This document shows, piece after piece, positions 1 to 8,944 of a stretch of DNA of 64,000 bases. The notes beneath the pieces are model-generated. The model was not told the DNA's origin, searched no databases, and was given only the letters and a program-made list of their open reading frames with translations. Every line of letters begins with the position of its first letter. The first letter of the stretch is position 1. Origin of the DNA: an uncultured Eubacterium sp. (GTDB taxonomy: Bacteria; Bacillota; Clostridia; Lachnospirales; Lachnospiraceae); NCBI GenBank assembly GCA_947089855.1, contig CAMUML010000015.1, forward strand, positions 1-64,000, in the 5' to 3' direction. The position numbers and the translations under genes are program-made.

Positions 1-101
1 GTGAGAACATGATTCAGGAGTGAGGGGCGGTTTTGCGAAGCAAACTTCCAATATCACCCCGAATGGTTACTATGAACGGCCCCCAGGCCGTGAATAGTAA
101 C
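1..101 (+). repeat. Three-hairpin repeat module, copy R1 (gene-less)
   Basis: Aligns without gaps to 19613-19710 with only a few substitutions. In order it holds codons for Ile-Gln-Glu-stop (12-23), a stem-loop with a GGGG/CCCC outer stem and a TTTTGC/GCAAA inner stem (24-60), and a palindrome opening GTTACTAT (66) and closing ATAGTAAC (101). The same order of parts follows the AP2 gene at 984-1107. No gene is attached to this copy inside the window. It may be the tail of something starting left of position 1. Confidence 0.8.
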
Positions 102-136
102 GAAAGATTAAGGCGTACTGCCGCAAGGAGAAAACT

Positions 137-997
137 ATGTTACCAGGCGTATTTCAGGCGAAAAAAAAAGACGGCAGCATCTATTTCCGTTCTACACTCA
201 CATACCATGGCCGCCATATCAGCCTGGGGAGCTTTGAAACAGAACAGGATGCACATACAGCCTACCTGCAGGCCAAACACATTTTGGAAAACCCGGATGT
301 TACCATTTCAAATGTGATTTTCCAAGATTATGTACCCAACCACGAAAAACTGGTCACCCTTCTTAATTTCCGTGACAACGGCATTTATATCAAAAACCCG
401 ATTTATTTATTCCGATCATATTTTAACTATTACCTCACACCGGATGAAATCTATAAGTTTGACATTGACGACCTGTTTTATTTTTCCGGGCACAAACTGT
501 TAAAGCGCGGCGGTCGGCTCTACGTCAATGACTATGGGATGCAGGTAACGGTTATGTCACGCTACGGGATACGGAATTTTGCTTCCGCAGGCAAAGATTA
601 CCTGTTTGCAAACCAGGACCCTTATGATTTGCGGTATGAAAATATCATCAATATCAACCCGTTTCATGGCGTCAGGCAGCGCAGCCGGAATGGCATGGTA
701 TGCTATGATGTCTATATCCATATAAAGGGGGACTACCATATTGGGGCTTACCAAAAGCTGCAGGAAGCGGCTGTCGCCTATAACAAGGCCGTTGACCTGG
801 CGCACCAGTATGGGGTTACGAAAAATTTTCCAACTAATTATTTGGCGGAGCTATCTAGTGCAGAATATGGGCAGGCTTATTTGGATGTGGAAATTCCTGT
901 GAAGTATTTAAAATACCTAAAGAAGATTTGCGGTTACTATTCACAGCCATCTGAACACCCCGCTGTCCAGGTGGCTGCCAAGCTGATTCAGGAGTGA
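137..997 (+). CDS. AP2-domain protein with eroded HNH core (homing-endonuclease-derived)
   Basis: A 286-residue protein. Residues 4-50 and 177-225 both resemble the AP2 DNA-binding fold: GVF or GVR opening, three strands, a [LI]G-[SA]-[FY] turn, then an alanine-rich helix. The linker (about 84-173) follows the layout of HNH nucleases found next to AP2 domains and ends in DLRYENI, the counterpart of the usual D-N-R-x-E-N-L. The positions expected to carry the catalytic HR and HH motifs read SRYG and YLFA, so nuclease activity is probably lost. Start: AAGGAG lies a few bases before this ATG. The last codons (Ile-Gln-Glu-stop) lie inside the repeat module at 984-1107, which recurs without the gene at 1 and 19613. 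Known: bacterial AP2 domains usually occur in HNH homing endonucleases or integrase-like proteins. Inferred: a DNA-binding protein tied to this repeat, possibly a domesticated or defective mobile gene. Confidence 0.7.
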   Translation: MLPGVFQAKKKDGSIYFRSTLTYHGRHISLGSFETEQDAHTAYLQAKHILENPDVTISNVIFQDYVPNHEKLVTLLNFRDNGIYIKNPIYLFRSYFNYYLTPDEIYKFDIDDLFYFSGHKLLKRGGRLYVNDYGMQVTVMSRYGIRNFASAGKDYLFANQDPYDLRYENIININPFHGVRQRSRNGMVCYDVYIHIKGDYHIGAYQKLQEAAVAYNKAVDLAHQYGVTKNFPTNYLAELSSAEYGQAYLDVEIPVKYLKYLKKICGYYSQPSEHPAVQVAAKLIQE

Positions 998-1107
998 GCA
1001 GGCTCCAATTTGCAAGGCAAATTCTTTCCATGAGCCTGCGAATGTTACTATTTACAGCCTCATAACTTAGAATGTTTGTCAAGAGCAAATTGGCTGTGAA
1101 TAGTAAC
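984..1107 (+). repeat. Three-hairpin repeat module R3, overlapping the AP2 gene end; includes element A copy A1
   Basis: TGATTCAGGAGTGAG at 984-998 is shared with R1 and R2 and contains the AP2 stop codon. Next comes a stem-loop with outer stem GCAGGCTC/GAGCCTGC and inner stem ATTTGC/GCAAAT, then element A (1044-1107), whose ends GTTACTATTTACAGCC and GGCTGTGAATAGTAAC are near-perfect inverted repeats. The stems match the fold of R1 and R2 although the bases differ, which suggests that structure is conserved. Confidence 0.75.
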
Positions 1108-1129
1108 AACGATTTGCGGGGGATAGCTG

Positions 1130-1225
1130 TTTTTTTGGGAGGGTGGCAGGACGCCGGGTGGTGGGGGCGTCCCGCCCGCCGCAACACCCCCTCTGGCACA
1201 AGCGCTGGCGTCCCGCCCGCCACTA
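1130..1225. other. GC-rich intergenic stretch with a 15-bp direct repeat
   Basis: GGCGTCCCGCCCGCC occurs at 1166-1180 and again at 1207-1221. An upstream GGACGCC at 1149-1155 can pair with the first copy. GC content is far above both flanks. I see no coding signal. It lies downstream of the AP2 gene and of leuD, which converge here, so it may be part of the neighbouring repeat element or act as a terminator structure. Confidence 0.4.
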
Positions 1226-1256
1226 AAATTATCTATCAAACGTCCGCAGCAGCAAA

Positions 1257-1742
1257 TTACCCTTGGTTAATGTAATTGACCAGCCCCTCCGCCGCAATAA
1301 TCTTTTGCATAAATTCCGGAAACGGCTGCCCCTGGAACTGAGTCCCTTTTGTTTTGTTGGTAATTATGCCAGTATCAAAGTCCACTTCGACCTCATCCCC
1401 AGCATCGATGCCTTTTGGGGCCTGTGGGCATTCGATGATTGGAAGCCCAATATTGATCGCATTCCGGTAAAAGATGCGTGCAAATGTCTGGGCGATCACA
1501 CAGCTGACGCCAGCTGCTTTGATCGCTAACGGTGCATGTTCCCTGGAAGAACCGCAGCCAAAATTTTTATCTGCAACGATCAGGTCGCCTTTTTGCACTT
1601 TTTTTACAAATTCTGTATCAATATCTTCCATACAGTGCTGTGCCAGTTCCTGCGGGTCGGAAGAATTTAAGTACCGCGCTGGAATTATTACATCTGTATC
1701 TACATTATCACCATATTTAAATACATGGCCATATGCTTTCAT
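1257..1742 (-). CDS. leuD: 3-isopropylmalate dehydratase, small subunit
   Basis: Swivel-domain subunit (161 aa) of isopropylmalate isomerase, which interconverts 2- and 3-isopropylmalate in leucine synthesis. It shows the [11 protein letters not shown] opening and [12 protein letters not shown] (about 60-71), the segment that closes over the active site. The length fits the short class that pairs with HacA-type LeuC. It begins 13 bp after the leuC stop, so the two are almost certainly co-transcribed and form one heterodimer in the cytoplasm. Related families include homoaconitase small subunits, but pairing with this LeuC and nearby ilv genes favours leucine synthesis. Confidence 0.93.
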   Translation of the reverse strand: MKAYGHVFKYGDNVDTDVIIPARYLNSSDPQELAQHCMEDIDTEFVKKVQKGDLIVADKNFGCGSSREHAPLAIKAAGVSCVIAQTFARIFYRNAINIGLPIIECPQAPKGIDAGDEVEVDFDTGIITNKTKGTQFQGQPFPEFMQKIIAAEGLVNYINQG

Positions 1743-1755
1743 TGCCTTTTCCCTC

Positions 1756-3015
1756 CTAACATTCGTCCGGGCCAGATAACCGGCCAGTAATAGCGCTTGC
1801 TGCAGCTACTGCAGGGCTTGCCAGGTAAATTTCCGATGCGGTATGCCCCATACGCCCTACAAAGTTGCGGTTTGTCGTAGATACGCAGCGTTCCCCTTCT
1901 GCAAGGATGCCCATATAGCCGCCCAGGCAAGGCCCGCAGGTCGGGGTACTGACAACCGCGCCCGCTTCGATAAATATTTTCAACAGCCCCTCTTCCATTG
2001 CATCCAAGTAAATTTGCTGGGTGGCAGGGATAATGATGACGCGGACGCCATCTGCAGTTTTCTTGCCCTTTAAAATTTCTGCCGCACAGCGCAGGTCATC
2101 CAGGCGCCCGTTTGTACAGGAACCGATCACCACCTGGTCAATCTTAATATCGCCTGCTTCGTCAATCGTCTTTGTATTTTCTGGAAGGTGCGGAAATGCA
2201 ACGGTTGATTTTAAAGTAGTTAAATCAATCTTTATTTCCTGTTCGTACTCTGCGTCGGCATCTGCCTCATAGATTTTATAAGGGCGTTTGGAATGTGCCT
2301 TTAAATAGTCTTGCGCCAGGCGGTCCACTGGGAAAATACCGTTTTTGGCACCTGCTTCAATCGCCATATTTGCTATTGTAAACCGGTCGTCCATTGTCAG
2401 TTCCTGGATTCCGTCGCCTGAAAATTCCAGTGATTTATACAATGCGCCATCGACGCCGATACGGCCAATTAAATGTAAAATAACATCTTTTCCGCTGATA
2501 TATTTGTGTGGTTTACCAGTTATGGTTACTTTCATCGCCGCAGGCACTTTAAACCATGCCTTTCCTGTTGCCATGCCGGCTGCCATATCCGTGCTTCCTA
2601 CCCCGGTAGAAAATGCCCCCAGTGCGCCGTACGTACAAGTATGGGAATCGGCACCGATCACCACATCCCCTGCCACGGTTAGCCCTTTTTCCGGCAAAAG
2701 CGCATGCTCGATCCCCATCTGCCCTACATCAAAGTAATTCGTGATATTATTTTTGCAGGCAAATTCACGGACACATTTGCAGTGTTCCGCTGATTTTATA
2801 TCTTTATTTGGCACAAAATGATCCATAACCAACGCAATCTTATCTTTGTGGAAAACGCCGTCCACATTCATTTTTTCAATTTCATGGATTGCAACCGGCG
2901 ATGTAATATCATTTCCTAACACAAGGTCTAAATCCGCCTCAATTAACTGGCCGGCCGTTACGGATTCCAATCCGGCGTGGGCGGCCAGTATTTTTTGGGT
3001 CATAGTCATACCCAT
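1756..3015 (-). CDS. leuC: 3-isopropylmalate dehydratase, large subunit
   Basis: Aconitase-fold subunit (419 aa) that carries the 4Fe-4S cluster for the second step of leucine synthesis. Cluster ligands are visible as Cys300 ([10 protein letters not shown]), Cys360 and Cys363 (PTCGPCLGG). GADSHT at 121-126 is another family signature. The start follows GGAGG with good spacing. At about 420 residues it belongs to the shorter LeuC2/HacA type. It is first in a leuC-leuD pair with its own likely promoter at 3050-3079. No leuA or leuB is in the window. Confidence 0.93.
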   Translation of the reverse strand: MGMTMTQKILAAHAGLESVTAGQLIEADLDLVLGNDITSPVAIHEIEKMNVDGVFHKDKIALVMDHFVPNKDIKSAEHCKCVREFACKNNITNYFDVGQMGIEHALLPEKGLTVAGDVVIGADSHTCTYGALGAFSTGVGSTDMAAGMATGKAWFKVPAAMKVTITGKPHKYISGKDVILHLIGRIGVDGALYKSLEFSGDGIQELTMDDRFTIANMAIEAGAKNGIFPVDRLAQDYLKAHSKRPYKIYEADADAEYEQEIKIDLTTLKSTVAFPHLPENTKTIDEAGDIKIDQVVIGSCTNGRLDDLRCAAEILKGKKTADGVRVIIIPATQQIYLDAMEEGLLKIFIEAGAVVSTPTCGPCLGGYMGILAEGERCVSTTNRNFVGRMGHTASEIYLASPAVAAASAITGRLSGPDEC

Positions 3016-3049
3016 AGCTGTTTCCTCCTTTATTTCATTTTGTAAAATG

Positions 3050-3079
3050 AGTATAGCATATATTTTGTTATTATGCTAA
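3050..3079 (-). promoter_or_regulatory. Probable leuCD promoter with inverted repeat
   Basis: On the minus strand there is TTAGCA (3074-3079), an 18-bp spacer and TATACT (3050-3055), followed 34 bp later by the leuC start. TAGCATA and TATGCTA form an inverted repeat separated by 11 bp across the spacer, a possible operator. The -35 is weak. Confidence 0.45.
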
Positions 3080-3089
3080 TATATAATAT

Positions 3090-3458
3090 CTATAGATCCG
3101 ATAATTTCAGATTATGGGCAGATGCAAAACCAGATGCCGTATGGGACGGATTTTCTATATAGACGGCGCCGTCTTCCACCATTACATGTAAACGCCGGTA
3201 TTCTTTTTGCAGCATTTCCAGGCCCTTATCTGTGATCAGGTACCACTTTTTACGCCCTTCTTCCGCCGTTTTGCAGATCATTTGATGCTGCTCAAATTTA
3301 CCGAGCATCGCATATAAGGTCCCTGGCCCAACCTGCACCCTGCCATGTGAAAGCATATCTACTTTTTGCATAATATCTACGCCGCAGCACTCATCCAGCA
3401 ACGCCATCAGGATGTAGTACATGGGCTCTGTCAACGTCTGGAACGGTTCCCTTGCCAT
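3090..3458 (-). CDS. PadR-family transcriptional regulator
   Basis: A 122-aa winged-helix regulator. It has the PadR opening (LTEPMYYILMALL), the wing segment VGPGTLYAMLGKFEQ (about 42-56) and the conserved GRKKWYLITDKG (68-79). The gene starts inside the DUF2812 gene, in another frame, overlapping by 68 bp; its GGAGG site also lies within that gene, so translation is probably linked. Known: PadR genes next to DUF2812 genes usually form self-repressed modules. The palindrome in the promoter at 4746-4797 is the likely target. The inducing signal cannot be read from the sequence. Confidence 0.88.
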   Translation of the reverse strand: MAREPFQTLTEPMYYILMALLDECCGVDIMQKVDMLSHGRVQVGPGTLYAMLGKFEQHQMICKTAEEGRKKWYLITDKGLEMLQKEYRRLHVMVEDGAVYIENPSHTASGFASAHNLKLSDL

Positions 3459-4719
3459 ATTCGGATGCCTCCATTTTCTCCCGGATAATACGGATTTGTG
3501 GTTGGTTTAACGGCCGGTTTGTAAAAAGGTTTAATACTTGCCCTTCGTAACGGATCAAGTAGCTGGTGCCGTCAGAGACGGACCCTTGCTGTGCCTGCCA
3601 TTGAGGGCTGCACGCCTGCCACCCATCCTTTCTGCCCTTGTACTCCTGCTCCCATATCCAGCTAATTACCCAAGGATAAGGGCTTTCATATAGATAATAG
3701 GTAAGTACCGACAGCCCGTCTGACGGGGAACTAGGGCCAGATTCCATATGGCAATAGACCATCCGGCCGAGAAAATTTTCGGAAATGCCGCTGTCTTGCC
3801 ACCGCAGCTCCCCCTCCGGCTGTACCAGGTCCCATAACGTAAACGGCACTTTGTCCAATGCCCGTCCAGAAGGGCCGCTGCCTTTTGGCCCTGCAAATAC
3901 AGCCGCCAGCACAAATACCGGCAGGAAAACCCCGGCCCCAAACAAAGCTGCCTGGTAACCTGCACGGCCTGGCCTAAGAAAAGCAGGCAAAACCTGTAAT
4001 GCCGCGATAACCGCCAAATACAGGCCTACGATCCAAAAAGCTGACGTGCCAGGCTGCCTGTATCCAAAATCCGCAAGCAGCCAGACTGCCAGCAAGTCAG
4101 TCAGGACCTCCAAAAGCTGCTGGTAACTGTATCCATGCCGATAAACCGGCGTTTGCCCGGCTGCAAGCTGGCGCCTTTTTCTATGTATATCGGCCAGCAG
4201 CCCAACGCCAGATAACAGTTCAATGGCAAAAAGCAGGAGGACCCAAAGGCAAAGCGTCAGCACAACCGGTTCAAAAATCCCAATCTTGCTCGAAGCCAAA
4301 TTTACATACAGCAGCAAAAACTGCATCAAATAGGTAAAAAACCGGCGGAACCAAACCTGCCATTCTGCTTTTGACACATTGGCCAGCCGCTCCTGCGGTG
4401 TAACAATAGCTGCAGCATTGTCAGAAACCTGTTCAAATACACAAAATTTCCGGATGCTGTCTACCAGCTTCCAGCCGGCAGCTTCACAATACAGGGCATA
4501 CTCTTGGGCTTCGCTTTCTGGCCGCAAGTCCATTTCCTGGCCTTTTGGAAAAACTTCTACGTTATACTTGCGTTTTTGCGGCTCTCCAGCTTCGAACACC
4601 ATACCAAACCGGAACTCTTTAAAATGCCAGCCCCGCATAGACTCCCTGGAAAGGTATGCCGCAAAAGCATCACAGCCCCTATAACGAAAAAATATAGGGC
4701 GCCTTTTTTTCCGTTTCAT
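3391..4719 (-). CDS. DUF2812 domain membrane protein
   Basis: About 440 residues. The N-terminal 100 residues (FFRYRGCDAFAAYLSRESMRGWHF and following) match the DUF2812 pattern, a domain found beside PadR regulators. Roughly five to six hydrophobic segments follow, then a soluble C-terminal part rich in tryptophan. I chose ATG 4719 because AAGGGGTGG lies six bases upstream; the in-frame ATG at 4725 is too close to that site. The last 68 bp overlap padR. The function of DUF2812 proteins is not known; a membrane sensor or stress role paired with PadR is a guess. Confidence 0.75.
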   Translation of the reverse strand: MKRKKRRPIFFRYRGCDAFAAYLSRESMRGWHFKEFRFGMVFEAGEPQKRKYNVEVFPKGQEMDLRPESEAQEYALYCEAAGWKLVDSIRKFCVFEQVSDNAAAIVTPQERLANVSKAEWQVWFRRFFTYLMQFLLLYVNLASSKIGIFEPVVLTLCLWVLLLFAIELLSGVGLLADIHRKRRQLAAGQTPVYRHGYSYQQLLEVLTDLLAVWLLADFGYRQPGTSAFWIVGLYLAVIAALQVLPAFLRPGRAGYQAALFGAGVFLPVFVLAAVFAGPKGSGPSGRALDKVPFTLWDLVQPEGELRWQDSGISENFLGRMVYCHMESGPSSPSDGLSVLTYYLYESPYPWVISWIWEQEYKGRKDGWQACSPQWQAQQGSVSDGTSYLIRYEGQVLNLFTNRPLNQPQIRIIREKMEASEYGKGTVPDVDRAHVLHPDGVAG

Positions 4720-4745
4720 AAGCATCCACCCCTTCTTTCTTTTTA

Positions 4746-4797
4746 TATCGAGTGTCGATGTTATAGCCAGTATACTATCGATACTCGATATTGTCAA
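4746..4797 (-). promoter_or_regulatory. Promoter and likely PadR operator for the DUF2812-padR pair
   Basis: On the minus strand there is a consensus TTGACA (4792-4797), a 17-bp spacer and TATACT (4769-4774). The spacer contains TATCGAGTATCGATA, and a diverged inverted copy (TATCGAGTGTCGAT, plus strand 4746-4759) lies downstream of the -10. A repressor bound there would block RNA polymerase directly. Assignment to PadR is inferred from position. Confidence 0.7.
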
Positions 4798-4812
4798 CCC
4801 CATTTTATTTCC

Positions 4813-4853
4813 TTAGAATGTTAGCCAAGAGCAAATTGGCTGTGAATAATAAC
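4813..4853. repeat. Element A, partial copy A2
   Basis: Matches the right-hand 41 bp of element A at 1067-1107 with about four differences and ends in GGCTGTGAATAATAAC. The left end is missing, so this is a truncated or decayed copy. Confidence 0.65.
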
Positions 4854-4917
4854 AGCAACAGGGCAGGTTTTGCCTGTCCATTTTACAAGCAATACCTGCC
4901 CTTAATTACCTACTTTA

Positions 4918-6108
4918 TCATTCCTGTTCCATCACCTGTTCCTTAGTATAATAGCCGCTGTCTATCATTAATTCTTCTAAATTATCCGCATCCACAACCG
5001 ATGGCGTACAAACATGTGCAGGGACAGCCATTTTCCCGTTATGGTACTGTTCCGTCTCATTGACCTGCGGCGGTATGCCGTTTATCACTGCGTCTACCAA
5101 AGAGGTACATTCTACAGCAAGGATGCGGGAATCTTTATAAACAGAAAATGCCTGTGTACCTTCCAGGATATTCCTGCAGGCAGCAAGCTCACAGCCCTGG
5201 CCGGAAACCACTGGCCAGTTATCCTTGGTATACCCTGCGGCGGTACAAGCTGCCTTGCATCCATATGCCTGCGTATCATAGGCCGCCGCACAAATATCCA
5301 GGTCTTCCTCTGTATAATAATTTTTCAAGTATTTTTTGCACCGTTTGCTGGTTTTTTCTTCCAAATCCCCTTTGACCGATGTATCCTGGAACGATGTCCT
5401 GCCAGACCGGCAGATCAGCCTTCCATCATCCAGATACGGCCCCAGCGCTTCCATCAATCCCTTATATACCAATTCTGCGTTGGCATCATCCGGCTGGCCC
5501 ATAAAAAACTCAATTGTTTGATATTCACCATCATCCAGTTTATCCAGGCCTGCCTTTTCAATGATGGACTGGCCAAGCAGGTTGCCAATGCCTTTTTGGT
5601 CAAATGTCAGGTAAAAAGAGACCGCATCGGTATCCATTAGAAGGCTGTCGTAAGATACGATAGGAATGCCTGCATTTTTAGCCGTATCCGCTGCCGCTGC
5701 AAGTTTTTCGGATGCAACAGGCGCCAATATAATACAGCCTGCCCCGTCAGAAACAAATTCCTCTATCTGGGATGCCTGCAAGCTGGCGTCATTTTGGGCA
5801 TACTGCACAGTAACCGCATATCCTTTTGCTTCCAGCCCGGTTTTCAGATTAAATGCATCATCCACCCAGCGTTGTACGGATCCATCTGGCATGGAGATTG
5901 CAACTGTCCTGGTTTCTTCCGTTTCGTTGCTATCCGTCTTAGATGCACCATCTTCTGTTTCCTGGCTGCTGTCCTGCCCCGTTTGTCCTTCCTTATTTGG
6001 ATTTTGCTGCTCTGGTTCCTTTTGTGCCGTGCTGCCAAAAGCGCATCCTGTCAACAATACCCCCGTCAATACCGTACAGGATAAAGCGCGTACTATGTCC
6101 TTTTTCAT
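4918..6108 (-). CDS. Sugar-type ABC transporter substrate-binding lipoprotein (orphan)
   Basis: A 396-aa lipoprotein. The signal peptide ends in the lipobox LLTGC, followed by a Ser/Glu/Asp-rich linker to about residue 67. The rest fits the type-1 periplasmic-binding fold of the xylose/ribose class (Peripla_BP_4): an early VSDGAGCIILAPV strand-loop, IPIVSYDSLLMDTD, and DICAAAYDTQAYGC in the second lobe. GGAGG precedes the start. No permease or ATPase gene is adjacent, so it must serve a transporter encoded elsewhere or act as the sensing subunit of a signalling system. The ligand is unknown; a pentose or hexose is likely from the family. Confidence 0.8.
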   Translation of the reverse strand: MKKDIVRALSCTVLTGVLLTGCAFGSTAQKEPEQQNPNKEGQTGQDSSQETEDGASKTDSNETEETRTVAISMPDGSVQRWVDDAFNLKTGLEAKGYAVTVQYAQNDASLQASQIEEFVSDGAGCIILAPVASEKLAAAADTAKNAGIPIVSYDSLLMDTDAVSFYLTFDQKGIGNLLGQSIIEKAGLDKLDDGEYQTIEFFMGQPDDANAELVYKGLMEALGPYLDDGRLICRSGRTSFQDTSVKGDLEEKTSKRCKKYLKNYYTEEDLDICAAAYDTQAYGCKAACTAAGYTKDNWPVVSGQGCELAACRNILEGTQAFSVYKDSRILAVECTSLVDAVINGIPPQVNETEQYHNGKMAVPAHVCTPSVVDADNLEELMIDSGYYTKEQVMEQE

Positions 6109-6220
6109 ATGTCCCTCCTCCCCGCCATTGCTGGCTTTGGCTATGTAACGTTCATAATTTATTCATAATTTACACTGTTATCCTAACTGTTTTTATGGAA
6201 TTTGTCAATCATTTGTTCAC

Positions 6221-6269
6221 AAAAAGGGCAAAAAGCCCTCAGAACCAATCCGGCTTTTTGCCCTTTTTT
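6221..6269 (-). terminator. Rho-independent terminator after ilvC
   Basis: A strong stem (AAAAAGGGCAAAAAGCC pairing with GGCTTTTTGCCCTTTTT) with T runs on both strands. It can stop ilvC transcription and protect the downstream lipoprotein gene from read-through. Confidence 0.85.
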
Positions 6270-6353
6270 GATCTTTCAATTTTAAAACCACCGGCAGCCG
6301 CCACAGCATCAAGGCTTTTCCAGCACAGAAGTGCAGCCTGTATAAGTGCCTGG

Positions 6354-7379
<1,026 letters not shown>

Positions 7380-7394
7380 TTAGCCTCCTAAAAA

Positions 7395-7895
7395 TTAATC
7401 TAAATATGTAACATCGGAAGAACCCCTGGTCAGGCCAGTTATTCCGGTTCTTGCAAGCTCAAGGATCTCAAACCCAGATACCAGGTCCAAAAATGCACTT
7501 AACTTTTCCTGGTTTCCGGTTAGTTCAATCACCATCGAATCGCGCGTAACATCCACAACTTTTCCTCGGAAAATTTCAATCACGCTTAAAATTTCCTGGC
7601 GGCTGGACTCTTGCACGCGCAGCTTCACTAAAATCAGCTCCCTTGTTACGGAGCTTCCTGCTTCTAGCCTTTTAATGTCTAAAACGTCTTCCAGTTTTGC
7701 AAGCTGGTTTTCAATCTGTTCTAAGATCAGCTCATCCCCACTGGACACAATCGTGATCCTAGTATATTTCGGGTCTGCCGTGACGCCTGCGGATATGCTG
7801 TCTATATTGTAGCCGCGGCGGCTAAACAGGCCGGATACGTGGCTTAACACGCTGGAAGTATTTTCTACTAATAATGATAATGCCTGTCTACGCAT
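7395..7895 (-). CDS. ilvN: Acetolactate synthase, small (regulatory) subunit
   Basis: A 166-aa regulatory subunit. The N-terminal ACT domain (residues 1-75, opening LLVENTSSVLSHVSGLFSRRGYNIDS) binds valine for feedback inhibition, and the C-terminal half activates the catalytic subunit. The ilvN-ilvC order is common in Firmicutes, but the catalytic ilvB gene, usually just upstream, is absent; a repeat element and an unrelated gene occupy that place. The large subunit must be encoded elsewhere. Confidence 0.93.
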   Translation of the reverse strand: MRRQALSLLVENTSSVLSHVSGLFSRRGYNIDSISAGVTADPKYTRITIVSSGDELILEQIENQLAKLEDVLDIKRLEAGSSVTRELILVKLRVQESSRQEILSVIEIFRGKVVDVTRDSMVIELTGNQEKLSAFLDLVSGFEILELARTGITGLTRGSSDVTYLD

Positions 7896-7976
7896 AAAAA
7901 CCTGTCCTTCTTTCCTGTTTTTGGATGCAGGCTGGGCTGCAAAGCGGATTTACGTTAATCGGCCCGCACGTGATTT

Positions 7977-8004
7977 ATTTTAGCACATTCAATTGGAATG
8001 TCAA
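7977..8004 (-). promoter_or_regulatory. ilvNC promoter with palindrome
   Basis: On the minus strand there is TTGACA (7999-8004), a 16-bp spacer and TAAAAT (7977-7982). The spacer holds ACATTC-N5-GAATGT (7985-8001), a perfect inverted repeat that could be a repressor site. The leader of about 75 nt is too short for a T-box. Confidence 0.65.
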
Positions 8005-8044
8005 TAAAATACATGTAAAAATTAAGGGAAGTGGACCCCTATCG

Positions 8045-8203
8045 GTTACTTTTCACACCCTTACCAAGCACCTGCTGCTTGGTAAGGGCGATAAATTAAG
8101 GCTTGCAAGCATCCGGCCTTTTGCCTATGGCAAACTTTCAATAGGCCGGATGCCGTTACTTTTCACAGCACAGCCGCTTCTTGGCTGGGGTGTGAAAAGT
8201 AAC
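8045..8203. repeat. Element E, three-hairpin repeat with GTTACTTTTCAC ends
   Basis: Begins GTTACTTTTCACA and ends TGTGAAAAGTAAC, with a second GTTACTTTTCACA inside at 8155. The interior folds into TTACCAAGCA/TGCTTGGTAA and GCATCCGGCC/GGCCGGATGC hairpins. The 8-bp direct repeat ACCCCTAT flanks it at 8035-8042 and 8202-8209, consistent with a target-site duplication. It sits directly at the stop codon of the next gene. Confidence 0.65.
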
Positions 8204-8205
8204 CC

Positions 8206-8844
8206 CTATAGTTTTAAGACGTTTTTATCACCAAACAGTACACGGTATTTTTCGGTTTCATCCAGGTCTACCAGTTTTCCCCTGCGGTCATAGTAGGTCA
8301 GCAAATCAGAGTTATGTGCCAGGCGCTTTGTGCCGTTTTGGGTCAGCATCTGCTCAATCTGCTGCAGGCTATGGTTTTTGGCAAAATCCGCTGGCAGTTT
8401 TTCCAGGCTAGGTACCCCACCGTCATTATCCAATGGCGGAAGCTCGCCAAGTTCTTCTACAAATGGAAGGCCAGCATCAGGCGCTATGTTTTCTATACGG
8501 TTTGGATTTGTACTGGAAACATCGGAGCCCCAAAAATCTTTGAACCACTGGACTATGGGTGCAAAGATATGGCGTAAGGTGTCTGCCAGGGAATTTTTTT
8601 TCTCCTGTTTGCCTGCGGTTTGCAGCTGTGCTGGTTTAGAAGATATATCTAATATTACGCCCTGGTTGTCTAGACTGTGTGCTTGCGCCCCTGTACGGCC
8701 TGCATTGCGTACCGCGCCTGTTTTTTTCTTTGGCCGGTCATTTACGCCTGGTGTATTTTCATACGCCTGTGCTGCTTGATTTTTTTTCTGGCTGCCTTTT
8801 CCTGTAAGGCCATAGGCGCCATTTCCGTTGATTTTATCTATCAT
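8206..8844 (-). CDS. Unrecognised 212-residue protein
   Basis: I do not recognise a family. The first 90 residues are polar, low in order and rich in Gln, Lys and Gly. A short hydrophobic/aromatic stretch follows (IFAPIVQWFKDFW), then an acidic, proline-rich segment and a C-terminal part ending YYDRRGKLVDLDETEKYRVLFG. There is no signal peptide or membrane anchor. ATG 8844 is chosen because AAGGTGGGG lies six bases upstream; the GTG at 8856 overlaps that site. Element E abuts the stop codon and could have replaced an original 3' end. Confidence 0.6.
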   Translation of the reverse strand: MIDKINGNGAYGLTGKGSQKKNQAAQAYENTPGVNDRPKKKTGAVRNAGRTGAQAHSLDNQGVILDISSKPAQLQTAGKQEKKNSLADTLRHIFAPIVQWFKDFWGSDVSSTNPNRIENIAPDAGLPFVEELGELPPLDNDGGVPSLEKLPADFAKNHSLQQIEQMLTQNGTKRLAHNSDLLTYYDRRGKLVDLDETEKYRVLFGDKNVLKL

Positions 8845-8871
8845 AACTTGCCCCACCTTCTTTCTGTCTTA

Positions 8872-8904
8872 GGAACTGTGCATAAGTTATTTATGTACAG
8901 TTCC
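8872..8904. repeat. Element D, minimal copy D2 (33-bp hairpin)
   Basis: GGAACTGTGCATAA and TTATGTACAGTTCC surround a 5-bp loop, with TTA on both sides. The ends match the terminal repeats of the 156-bp element at 15153-15308, so this looks like the same element with its middle removed. Confidence 0.55.
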
Positions 8905-8944
8905 TTAGTTGTTAAGGCAGCAGCACCGCTATAGGGCACATGCC

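Noticed and set aside
1757..3014. Long open frames on the strand opposite leuC and, likewise, opposite argG, comEC and GH112
   Set aside because: They have no ribosome sites or recognisable domains and are expected from codon bias in the true genes.
4720..4803. Upstream start for the DUF2812 gene
   Set aside because: It would place the promoter and operator inside the coding region.
7896..7976. T-box or other leader control of ilvNC
   Set aside because: Only about 75 nt separate the promoter from the start, with no T-box sequence or specifier stem visible.
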